DNA from: Methanomassiliicoccaceae archaeon
Lineage (GTDB): Archaea; Thermoplasmatota; Thermoplasmata; Methanomassiliicoccales; Methanomethylophilaceae
Length of the DNA stretch: 6,545 nucleotides
Direction of reading: 5' to 3'
Assembly: GCA_016282555.1 (NCBI GenBank)
Contig: JAEEKU010000185.1
Coordinates: 1 to 6,545 of the forward strand
The position numbers and the translations under genes were made by a program. Shown one piece after another: positions 1 through 5,581 of this stretch. A model generated the notes under the pieces. It did no database searches. It was given only the letters and a program-made list of their open reading frames with translations, and had not been told where the DNA came from. Within the stretch, counting starts at the first letter, position 1. Each line of letters opens with the position of its first letter.

Positions 1-1793
1 CGGGAACGGGTAAGACTATAGTATCACTAGCCTCCGCCCTGGAGCATGCTTCAAAAACCGGCAAAAAAGTCATCTATCTTACGAGAACGATTTCGCAGAG
101 CGACCAGGTGATGAAGGAACTGAAAGCCATAAACGGCATCAGAAACGTTTCCGGAATAGCGGTTACCGGAAGAAACAAATCATGTCCCCTGTACCGCGGA
201 AACCCCGGATTCGAAAACCTTTCCCCCAACGTGCTTTCCATGATGTGCGAGGAAAGAAAACAGAGAAGCATCAAAGGCAAAGCCGGCGGATGCAGGTATT
301 TCGATAAGGTCAAAAACCTTACCGAAGAAGTGAAGAGTTATTGCTTCTCCGAATTCCCGACATCCGAAATCCTGGACCGCCACTGCGAAAAAATGGGAGC
401 CTGCCCCTACGAAATGAAAAAAATACTGATGCGCAGCGCAGATGTGGTGGCGGTTCCGTATGTGCACATTCTGTCTGAAGACATCAGAAACAACCTTCTC
501 GCGAACGTCAACGCCGCGGAACCTGAAAGAATCGTGCTGATAATTGACGAGGCGCACAATTTCACCGATGCGGCTAAAGACGCGGAGAGTTTCACGATAA
601 GCATAGCGACCGTAGACGCGGCGATCGATGAATGCGAATCCGCCGGAAATCCTAATATTCTTCCCGGAACGGGAATATCCGAATTCATAAAATATTTCAA
701 AACCAGCATGCGCGGCATCGCAACGGAGAAAATGGGGCTGGGACAGAGAGAATACGTCTTCGATGACGATTACATCGAAAAACGCCTGATGGAAAAGTTC
801 AGCCTGGGACCGCAGGATCTCGTGACGGCGGTGCAGACAGTTGCGGAAATAGGAGAAGAGAGAAGCGCGCGCCTGATAGAAGCGGGAGGCGATCACATAT
901 CTCCGCTGGAATCCCTCGGAAAATCGATGGTGGACTGGTGCACGGCGAACTCCAGGAGATATATCCGCACGATGAAGATAGATCAGAACGGGGAATACCT
1001 GAGCGCAGCCTGCATAGATCCGTCAGAGATATCGTTTTTCCTCAGAAAAATACCCGGGGCGATCCATATGTCCGGAACCCTGCAGCCCCTTAACCAGTAT
1101 GCTCGCGTCCTGAACCTTCCCGACACCACCAGATGCCGCACATACCCGTCCCCGTTTCCCCCGGAGAATAAGAAAGTGATTTACGTAAACGACGTAACCA
1201 CGCGCCAGTCAGATATGAAAGCCGATCCGGGAATGCAGAACAGGATCGAGAAATATATCGTCAGCCTGTGCAGATCGGTCAGAAAGAACACGCTGGTTTT
1301 CTTCACGTCATACAACAACATGAAAACGATGCGCCCCTACATCGAAACGCATCTCGACAAGGAACTGTACTGGGAGGAAAGCAGGAACCTCAGAAAAACG
1401 ATGAACAGCCTCGATCTTTTCCGCGCCGGAAGAGACGGGGTTTTCTTTTCGGTCATGGGCGGATCCGTCGCAGAGGGAATAGATTTTCCCGGAGAGGAGC
1501 TGTGTTTCGCCATTATAGTCGGGATACCGTATCCTCCGCCGTCCCCCGAACTCAAAGCGATGTCCGACATGTACGATGCCAGATACGGCGCGGGAAAGGG
1601 ATGGGTCTACTGCAGCGAAGTTCCGGCGCTCAGAAAGATGAAACAGGCGATAGGGCGCCTGATACGCACGGAGACGGACAGAGGAATGGCCGTGATACTG
1701 GACAGCCGCGCATCCAGATATGCGAAGCAGCTGGATGCCGTTCCTTCCGCGGACCCCGCCGGAGACGCCGCCAGATTCTTCGTCCGCCGGTAA
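1..1793 (+). CDS. XPD/Rad3-family Fe-S ATP-dependent DNA helicase, 5'-truncated by window edge
   Basis: Superfamily 2 helicase expected to unwind DNA 5'-to-3' in repair. The frame is open from base 3, and the first complete codons give GTGKT, the end of Walker A, so only a short N-terminus lies outside the window. Motif Ia follows as YLTRTISQ. Four cysteines at the places expected for the XPD 4Fe-4S cluster come next: codon 183-185 (NKSCPLY), then MMCEE, GGCRYF and ACPYEM. Motif II is DEAH at 546-557 and motif III region MSGTLQP is at about 1068-1088. Motif V (VAEGIDFPG) is at 1467-1493 and motif VI (QAIGRLIR) at 1644-1667. TAA ends it at 1791-1793. All core motifs are present, so it should be active. 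About 597 codons are visible, close to a whole archaeal XPD. An internal ATG at 108 lies after Walker A and is not the start. The related DinG also carries Fe-S, but the cysteine spacing and CPY motif favour XPD. Its 3' end overlaps the convergent membrane-protein gene by 164 bp. Confidence 0.95.
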   Translation, partial: GTGKTIVSLASALEHASKTGKKVIYLTRTISQSDQVMKELKAINGIRNVSGIAVTGRNKSCPLYRGNPGFENLSPNVLSMMCEERKQRSIKGKAGGCRYFDKVKNLTEEVKSYCFSEFPTSEILDRHCEKMGACPYEMKKILMRSADVVAVPYVHILSEDIRNNLLANVNAAEPERIVLIIDEAHNFTDAAKDAESFTISIATVDAAIDECESAGNPNILPGTGISEFIKYFKTSMRGIATEKMGLGQREYVFDDDYIEKRLMEKFSLGPQDLVTAVQTVAEIGEERSARLIEAGGDHISPLESLGKSMVDWCTANSRRYIRTMKIDQNGEYLSAACIDPSEISFFLRKIPGAIHMSGTLQPLNQYARVLNLPDTTRCRTYPSPFPPENKKVIYVNDVTTRQSDMKADPGMQNRIEKYIVSLCRSVRKNTLVFFTSYNNMKTMRPYIETHLDKELYWEESRNLRKTMNSLDLFRAGRDGVFFSVMGGSVAEGIDFPGEELCFAIIVGIPYPPPSPELKAMSDMYDARYGAGKGWVYCSEVPALRKMKQAIGRLIRTETDRGMAVILDSRASRYAKQLDAVPSADPAGDAARFFVRR

Positions 1794-2430
1794 AGGTCGC
1801 GATGATGGTTATAGACCATGCCAGAGCCGCGAGGAACAATCCCGCTTTCCACCCGGAAAAACCGAGTTCCGTACCGGTTTTCCATCCGACGACGAAAATA
1901 ATCATCGAAGAAATGACTGATGCGGCCGTTAAAGCGTCCGTCACGTCGTCGATAACGAGCAGCGGCACGACCACCGGGATAACCGTTAAAATCGTTATGA
2001 TGAAACAGGAGAAAGCGCTCGATCTCATTTTTTTGCGATCGCTCTTGAGTTTTTCCTGATCCGCGACGGGCTTCGTGATAATAACCGAACATATTTCGGC
2101 TTCATCCTCCGGCCTGATGACGGACAGAGGAGTTCCGCCGAAATCATCGATCATCTTCTCGGTAACCGAGCTTTTGTCCTCATCGGAACTGAAGTAATTG
2201 ATCATTCTCCGCTGGTTCATCAGATCTATAGTGTAGAAGAGAACCGAATCTATGGCGCCCCAGGTGAAGTTCATACCCAATATGAGGATTATGAGATCAA
2301 CCGAATCGTAATACTGCAGAATGCCGAATCTGGCTGCGGAAATGAAAATCAGCTCCATAATGAAGCCGTAAAGCATTTCCTGTATGGCGAGAGCCATTCC
2401 TGTATTCGCAGTAACTCTGCTGAGAATCAT
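1630..2430 (-). CDS. Five-helix integral membrane protein, VIT1/CCC1-like
   Basis: The 266-codon frame shows five hydrophobic segments: about residues 14-36 (containing EMLYGFIMEL), 43-71 (containing GMNFTWGAIDSVLFY), 137-160, 168-188 and 193-214. A polar acidic loop lies between segments two and three. The E-x-x-YG-x-I start and the N-x-x-WG-x-ID-x-VLF motif resemble short VIT1/CCC1-type membrane proteins, whose better-known members move iron or manganese. Transport here is inferred from resemblance only; the loop lacks an obvious metal-binding cluster. The ATG at 2430 is chosen because a TTTATA box lies about 27 nt upstream, fitting a leaderless transcript; an ATG 11 codons later (MALAIQEM) is the alternative. 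From residue 213 the frame runs antisense to the helicase and turns rich in Arg, Pro, Cys and Ser, unlike the rest. That tail may be an accidental extension after loss of an earlier stop. TGA ends it at 1630-1632. Confidence 0.75.
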   Translation of the reverse strand: MILSRVTANTGMALAIQEMLYGFIMELIFISAARFGILQYYDSVDLIILILGMNFTWGAIDSVLFYTIDLMNQRRMINYFSSDEDKSSVTEKMIDDFGGTPLSVIRPEDEAEICSVIITKPVADQEKLKSDRKKMRSSAFSCFIITILTVIPVVVPLLVIDDVTDALTAASVISSMIIFVVGWKTGTELGFSGWKAGLFLAALAWSITIIATFTGGRRIWRRLRRGPRKERHPAASHIWMRGCPVSRPFLCPSPCVSGALSPVSSF

Positions 2431-2454
2431 CCGCCCGCGGTATCAGATCTGCGG

Positions 2455-2460
2455 TATAAA
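2455..2460 (-). promoter_or_regulatory. TATA-like box for the membrane-protein gene
   Basis: Read on the minus strand this is TTTATA, centred about 27 nt before the ATG at 2430. Archaeal transcription usually starts some 25 nt after the box, so the mRNA would begin at or next to the start codon. No Shine-Dalgarno sequence is visible between box and ATG. Confidence 0.5.
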
Positions 2461-2510
2461 CAATTATTACTCCGGAAACCCGCATGTCTCCGGAAAACCG
2501 GAACGGAAAA

Positions 2511-2520
2511 GAAACAAATA
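2511..2520 (+). promoter_or_regulatory. Possible box A for tRNA-Ser
   Basis: An A/T-rich stretch (GAAACAAATA) about 30 nt before the tRNA 5' end, preceded by purine-rich sequence that could act as a BRE. It is a poor match to TTTATA but the only A/T-rich candidate at a suitable distance. Confidence 0.3.
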
Positions 2521-2545
2521 CAGGAATAGCGGATAGGGATGGGGA

Positions 2546-2631
2546 GCGGAGGTAGCCCAGCTGGCCCACGGCGCCGGTCTTGAAAACCGGTGGAGAATTC
2601 CCCGGGAGTTCAAATCTCCCCCTCCGCGCCA
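2546..2631 (+). tRNA. tRNA-Ser(UGA), class II, CCA encoded
   Basis: The cloverleaf can be drawn in full. The acceptor stem is GCGGAGG (2546-2552) with CCTCCGC (2621-2627), and the discriminator is G2628. The D stem is GCC/GGC (2555-2557 with 2570-2572). The anticodon stem CCGGT/ACCGG (2574-2578 with 2586-2590) closes a seven-base loop with anticodon TGA at 2581-2583, which reads UCA serine codons. The variable arm (2591-2603) is long, with a short GGA/TCC stem, as expected for serine tRNA. The T stem is GGGAG/CTCCC (2604-2608 with 2616-2620), closing a TTCAAAT loop. CCA is encoded at 2629-2631. No intron is present. It is followed 82 nt later by the ADH synthase start, which has its own TATA box, so the two are probably transcribed separately. 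Confidence 0.97.
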
Positions 2632-2658
2632 TTCTTTGTAATCTCATTCCCTGCCAGG

Positions 2659-2674
2659 ATCATTCGTCAATGAT
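2659..2674. repeat. Perfect 6-bp inverted repeat on the upstream side of the ADH synthase TATA box
   Basis: ATCATT (2659-2664), CGTC, then AATGAT (2669-2674). Its right arm runs into the TATA box and covers the place where TFB would contact the BRE, so a protein bound here could block or help initiation. It is short and could be chance. Confidence 0.4.
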
Positions 2675-2680
2675 ATATAC
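2671..2680 (+). promoter_or_regulatory. TATA box of the ADH synthase gene
   Basis: TGATATATAC is a strong A/T-rich box centred about 38 nt before the ATG at 2714. Start of transcription is predicted near 2700, which would place the upstream in-frame GTG at 2687 outside the message and supports ATG 2714 as the start. Confidence 0.6.
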
Positions 2681-2684
2681 TGCT

Positions 2685-2705
2685 CCGTGTTAACATGTAA
2701 CACGG
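2685..2705. promoter_or_regulatory. Perfect 8-bp palindrome at the predicted ADH synthase transcription start, possible operator
   Basis: CCGTGTTA (2685-2692), five-base spacer ACATG, then TAACACGG (2698-2705). It lies between the TATA box and the start codon, over the predicted transcription start near 2700. That position and the dyad length fit an operator for a dimeric repressor. If transcribed in full it could also form a hairpin, but the predicted start falls inside it. The regulator is unknown. Confidence 0.5.
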
Positions 2706-2713
2706 TAATAGAA

Positions 2714-3508
2714 ATGTTCGGCAAAAACATAAGAATCGAGAGGATAATCGACAGAAACAGCGGAAATGCTGTCGTAGTTCCTTTAGATCACGGCATAAGC
2801 ATCGGACCGGTGCAGGGGATTATCGATCTCAAGAAAACCGTCAACGACGTTGCGGAGGGCGGCGCCACTGCCGTGCTGATGCACAAGGGAATGGTTCCGC
2901 AGGGCCACAGAACGTCGGGACACGACGTCGGCCTCATTCTCCACCTGTCCGCTTCCACGGATCTCGGAATCAACTCCAACAACAAAGTCCTCGTCGCGAC
3001 GGTGGAAGACGGCCTAAAACTCGGAGCGGACGCGGTTTCCATTCACGTCAATGTCGGCGCGGAGACCGAGCCCCGCATGCTGGAGGATTTCGGAAAGATC
3101 TCCAGCGAATGCATGGAATGGGGAATGCCTCTGATCGCGATGGTCTACCCCCGCGGACCCTCCATAGCGGATTCCTACGATCCCAAAGCTATAGCGCACT
3201 CCGTCAGAGTCGCCGCCGAACTCGGCGCGGACGTGATAAAATGCAGCTACACCGGAGACACGGATTCGTTCAGCCGCGTGGTGGAAGGCTCTATGGTCCC
3301 CGTGCTGATAGCCGGAGGGCCGAAGATGGAATCGGATCTGGATATTCTGAACATGGTATACGATTCCCTTCAGGCCGGAGGACACGGAGTTTCCATCGGA
3401 AGGAACGTGTTCCAGCACAAAAACGTCAGAGGAATGATGTCTGCCATCTCGGATATAGTCCTTCACGGCGCGACCGTAAAGGAATCGATGGAAAAACTGA
3501 ACGGCTGA
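2714..3508 (+). CDS. aroA': 2-amino-3,7-dideoxy-D-threo-hept-6-ulosonate (ADH) synthase, class I aldolase family
   Basis: First step of the archaeal alternative route to 3-dehydroquinate. It joins a ketose-derived fragment to aspartate semialdehyde, giving ADH, which DHQ synthase II then converts for aromatic amino acid synthesis. The 264-residue protein closely follows what I recall of Methanocaldococcus jannaschii MJ0400 along its length. Matching segments include VVPLDHG (Asp25), NDVAEGGA, MHKGMV, DAVSIHVNVG, MPLIAMVYPRG (Tyr145) and AELGADVIKCSYTGD, whose Lys176 is the expected Schiff-base lysine. IAGGPK and VSIGRNVFQH near the C-terminus are phosphate-binding elements. The start is ATG 2714 (MFGKNIRIERI), which matches the family N-terminus and lies after the predicted transcription start; an in-frame GTG at 2687 would add nine residues from within a palindrome. 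Close relatives in the same family are true fructose-bisphosphate aldolases, but the MJ0400-like sequence favours ADH synthase. DHQ synthase II, its pathway partner, is not in the window. Confidence 0.92.
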   Translation: MFGKNIRIERIIDRNSGNAVVVPLDHGISIGPVQGIIDLKKTVNDVAEGGATAVLMHKGMVPQGHRTSGHDVGLILHLSASTDLGINSNNKVLVATVEDGLKLGADAVSIHVNVGAETEPRMLEDFGKISSECMEWGMPLIAMVYPRGPSIADSYDPKAIAHSVRVAAELGADVIKCSYTGDTDSFSRVVEGSMVPVLIAGGPKMESDLDILNMVYDSLQAGGHGVSIGRNVFQHKNVRGMMSAISDIVLHGATVKESMEKLNG

Positions 3509-3518
3509 TTGCGCAAAT

Positions 3519-3525
3519 AAAAAAA
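3519..3525 (-). terminator. T7 tract downstream of the nuclease gene, possible minus-strand terminator
   Basis: Seven T in a row on the minus strand, about 93 nt after the stop of the nuclease gene and just before the convergent ADH synthase gene. A second T5 tract lies at 3567-3571. Archaeal RNA polymerase often stops at T tracts without a hairpin. No comparable T tract follows the ADH synthase stop on the plus strand. Confidence 0.4.
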
Positions 3526-3617
3526 CCGGAAAGCGCTTGCGGGAGACGGGAACGGCCAGGATGATGAAAAACCGAGGCTGAGCCGTGATGAGCCCTATGA
3601 GTTCTGACGGCCGTTCC

Positions 3618-4154
3618 TCATCCGGAAGAATAATCCGACATGCCGAGATAGAGAATCAGATCGGAGAGTTTCATTCCATCGTTCCAGCGCATGATATAAT
3701 TGCCTTCGGAGGAAATGTCTATTTTCGGCATTCTGCGGTACAGAATGGAGTTCCTTCCTTTGAATTCGTGATCCGTGGGAATGGTGAAGATTCTCCACGG
3801 ATCCCCCCGGATTCCCTTCAGACGGTACGCGTATATGGGAACCAGATGGGATCTGCTGCAGTCGTCCAGCATTCTCCCCGCCTGTTCGATGAGCCTCTGG
3901 CTCTTGCTGAAGTGCATGGTGGAGTCCGACGAGCTCTTTACCTCGATTGGAAAAGAGAAATCCCACCGGAGGGCGACCAGATCCACTCCCAGCGAGCCGG
4001 CCGCGCGAATAACGAGGAACGGTTCCGAAGGCATGCGCAGGTATCCGGCCTTCTCCATCGCGCTGCAGGTCTTCACCATCTTCGAAATGGCTTTATCGTC
4101 TCCGGTAAGAATCGCCTTGAGTTCCCGTTCGTACGTATCTCCCGGAGCCGTCAT
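3618..4154 (-). CDS. Holliday-junction-resolvase (Hjc)-like PD-(D/E)XK nuclease
   Basis: A 178-residue protein with the archaeal Hjc layout. YEREL at residues 8-12 contains the N-terminal catalytic Glu. RAAGS at 50-54 is the conserved basic/turn motif. Asp58 (VDLVALR) and Glu71-Val-Lys73 (PIEVKSS) give the D-Xn-E-X-K metal site of the PD-(D/E)XK fold. Classical Hjc proteins are about 120-140 residues; this one has roughly 30 extra residues between the first Glu and RAAGS, and a C-terminal extension beginning at GDPWRIFTIP and ending NYIMRWNDGMKLSDLILYL. I recall similar long versions in Thermoplasmata. The expected role is cutting four-way DNA junctions in recombination and repair, but with these extensions the substrate is inferred, not shown. 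ATG 4154 is chosen because a strong TATA box lies about 28 nt upstream. It is the only reading frame between the ADH synthase and aspS genes with recognisable motifs. Confidence 0.8.
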   Translation of the reverse strand: MTAPGDTYERELKAILTGDDKAISKMVKTCSAMEKAGYLRMPSEPFLVIRAAGSLGVDLVALRWDFSFPIEVKSSSDSTMHFSKSQRLIEQAGRMLDDCSRSHLVPIYAYRLKGIRGDPWRIFTIPTDHEFKGRNSILYRRMPKIDISSEGNYIMRWNDGMKLSDLILYLGMSDYSSG

Positions 4155-4176
4155 ATGCCGTTGCTAGATCTAATCA

Positions 4177-4187
4177 GTATATAAAAC
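4177..4187 (-). promoter_or_regulatory. TATA box for the Hjc-like nuclease gene
   Basis: On the minus strand this reads GTTTTATATAC, the best TATA match in the window, centred about 28 nt before the ATG at 4154. The transcript should be leaderless or nearly so. The nuclease gene is therefore likely transcribed separately from aspS, although both lie on the same strand 80 bp apart. Confidence 0.65.
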
Positions 4188-4213
4188 ATAAAGAGGGGTG
4201 GCCGAAAGTGGTT

Positions 4214-4231
4214 CGGGGGCCGGAGCCCCCG
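4214..4231 (-). terminator. UCCG-tetraloop hairpin just after the aspS stop
   Basis: On the minus strand the sequence is CGGGGGC, TCCG, GCCCCCG: a perfect 7-bp, all G:C stem closed by C-G around a UNCG-type tetraloop, one of the most stable RNA hairpins known. It begins 3 nt after the aspS stop codon (TGA, 4237-4235). No T tract follows directly, so it is not a classic intrinsic terminator; it may mark or protect the mRNA 3' end. Confidence 0.55.
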
Positions 4232-4234
4232 GGA

Positions 4235-5539
4235 TCAGGGGGAGAGCCTGCTGGGATCTCTCGGGAAGAGGATCGCTTCCCTGATATTCGGGAGATCCAG
4301 CATCTTGACCAGAAGCCTCTCGATCCCGATTCCCCATCCGCCGTGGGGAGGCATCCCGTACCTGAACGCGTCGAGGTAGAATCCGAAATCGTCCGGATCC
4401 AGGCCTTTCTTTTTCATTCTGGAGACGAGCCTGTCGTACCTGTGCTCCCTCTGGCCTCCGGAGGATATCTCCTGGCCGCGGTAATCCAGATCGAACGAGA
4501 ACGAATAGGGCGTTCCGTCCTTCTCCATGATGTAGAAAGGCTTCGCCTCTTCCGGATATTCGGCGATGAAATACAGATCCGCGCCCCTCTCTTTCATGAT
4601 ATCCCCGATGATCTTCTCGCCTTCGGTGCCGAGATCGTCTCCCTCTCTGAGAGAAAGGCCGTTATCGTTCACCATTTTCAGACATTCGGAATATGTCAGA
4701 ACGGGATACGGGCGCGATGGAATCTCGATGTCTTTTCCGAGTATCTCCAGATACTTCTTTCCCTTCTCCTTCATGCTGGCGAGAACGTGATCTATTATCT
4801 CTTCGATAACGGACATCACCTGCTCCTCGTTCTCGATCCAGGACATCTCCCCGTCGAAGGAGATGAATTCCGTGACATGGCGGTTAGTGTTGGAATGCTC
4901 CGCGCGGAAAGCCGGCCCTATCTCGTAAATGCGATCCAGGCCGGTGCTCATCAGGATCTGTTTGTACAGCTGCGGAGACTGGGCGAGGTACGCGGGCCTG
5001 TCGAAGTACTGGACTTTGAAAAGCTCGGCTCCCCCCTCGGCTCCGGCGGCGGAAATCTTCGGGGTGTGCACCTGGACGAATCCGAGGCTGCGGACAGCTT
5101 CCGAAACAGAATCCTCCATCAGAGATTTCAGCTCGAACACCGCCCTGACCTCGGGCTTCCTGAGATCCATGAATCTGTTGTTGAGACGGGTATCCATCTC
5201 GGCGTTGACTTTGTCGATGACTCCCAGGGGAAGAGGCACCTGCGCTTCGCTGAGAATCTCCGCGGATGAGGGTATGATCTCGAGTCCGAGAGAGGTCTGG
5301 CTGCTCGCTTTCACCTCTCCGGTCACCGAGACGACCGTCTCCCTCGGTACTTTAGTCAGAACTCCGAACAGTTCCGGATCCGTCTTCTTTTTGGGCATGG
5401 TTATCTGGATGGTTCCGAATCTGTCGCGCAGGATCAGGAAGGATATTCCCCCCATGTTCCTGACGTCCTGAGCCCATCCGCGGACGGTAACCGTGCCGTC
5501 CTCCGCAGTTATGCTGCGGGAATCTCTGATCTGTGCCAT
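4235..5539 (-). CDS. aspS: Aspartyl-tRNA synthetase, archaeal/eukaryotic type
   Basis: Charges tRNA-Asp with aspartate in the cytoplasm. The 434 residues are full length for the short archaeal form without the bacterial insertion domain. Residues 17-100 form the anticodon-binding OB fold (VRGWAQDVRNMGG, FLILRDRFGTIQIT). The class II core follows: FMDLRKPEV (123-131), HTPKI (158-162), aspartate-loop QSPQLYKQ (187-194), motif 2 FRAEHSNTNRH (211-221), ISSGGQREHR (358-367), and motif 3 GIGIERLL (403-410). It ends in the typical LFPRDPSRLSP. At the two OB-fold sites I recall as separating Asp-only from Asp/Asn enzymes, it has Gln24 and Ser83 rather than the Trp and Lys of the Thermococcus enzyme, so it may also charge tRNA-Asn. 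ATG 5539 is supported by a TATA-like box 26 nt upstream and by the family N-terminus. Confidence 0.97.
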   Translation of the reverse strand: MAQIRDSRSITAEDGTVTVRGWAQDVRNMGGISFLILRDRFGTIQITMPKKKTDPELFGVLTKVPRETVVSVTGEVKASSQTSLGLEIIPSSAEILSEAQVPLPLGVIDKVNAEMDTRLNNRFMDLRKPEVRAVFELKSLMEDSVSEAVRSLGFVQVHTPKISAAGAEGGAELFKVQYFDRPAYLAQSPQLYKQILMSTGLDRIYEIGPAFRAEHSNTNRHVTEFISFDGEMSWIENEEQVMSVIEEIIDHVLASMKEKGKKYLEILGKDIEIPSRPYPVLTYSECLKMVNDNGLSLREGDDLGTEGEKIIGDIMKERGADLYFIAEYPEEAKPFYIMEKDGTPYSFSFDLDYRGQEISSGGQREHRYDRLVSRMKKKGLDPDDFGFYLDAFRYGMPPHGGWGIGIERLLVKMLDLPNIREAILFPRDPSRLSP

Positions 5540-5560
5540 AGGTCGGCAATATACATGCTG

Positions 5561-5569
5561 TATTTTACC
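5561..5569 (-). promoter_or_regulatory. TATA-like box for aspS
   Basis: Minus-strand GGTAAAATA, centred about 26 nt before the aspS ATG at 5539, again predicting a leaderless message. It lies within the 42-bp gap after gpmA. A second A/T-rich patch (GTATATTG) is too close to the ATG to serve. Confidence 0.5.
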
Positions 5570-5576
5570 ATTGAGT

Positions 5577-5581
5577 AAAAA
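5577..5581 (-). terminator. T5 tract directly after the gpmA stop codon
   Basis: Five T on the minus strand follow the gpmA TGA without a gap, just before the aspS promoter. This could release the gpmA transcript, but the tract is short and read-through into aspS is possible. Confidence 0.35.

Noticed and set aside
1268..2059. A 263-codon plus-strand frame overlapping the helicase 3' end and the membrane-protein gene
   Set aside because: It is out of frame with the helicase, whose motifs V and VI continue through the region, and has the low-complexity Arg/Gln composition of a shadow frame.
2297..2647. A minus-strand reading frame of 116 codons beginning MRLQRMARRGRFELPGN
   Set aside because: It reads through the reverse strand of tRNA-Ser; the ARRGRFELPGN-type peptide is a well-known artefact of translating tRNA-Ser genes, and the rest overlaps the membrane-protein gene out of frame.
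2687..2713. GTG at 2687 as the start of ADH synthase
   Set aside because: It is only about 11 nt after the TATA box centre, lies inside the palindrome, and adds nine residues not expected for the family; ATG 2714 fits better.
3585..4184. A 199-codon plus-strand frame opposite the nuclease gene
   Set aside because: The minus frame carries ordered Hjc motifs and a matching TATA box; the plus frame is Arg/His-rich with no motif.
4190..4231. A tRNA-like stretch (GGGGTGGCCGAAAGTGGTTC) on the plus strand before the aspS end
   Set aside because: It resembles a class II tRNA D arm, but no matching acceptor 3' strand, anticodon stem or T arm follows; the GC-rich part is better explained as the hairpin after aspS.
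4208..5269. A 353-codon plus-strand frame opposite aspS
   Set aside because: It is the antisense shadow of aspS, whose class II motifs are unambiguous; the plus frame has no recognisable domain and spans the hairpin after aspS.
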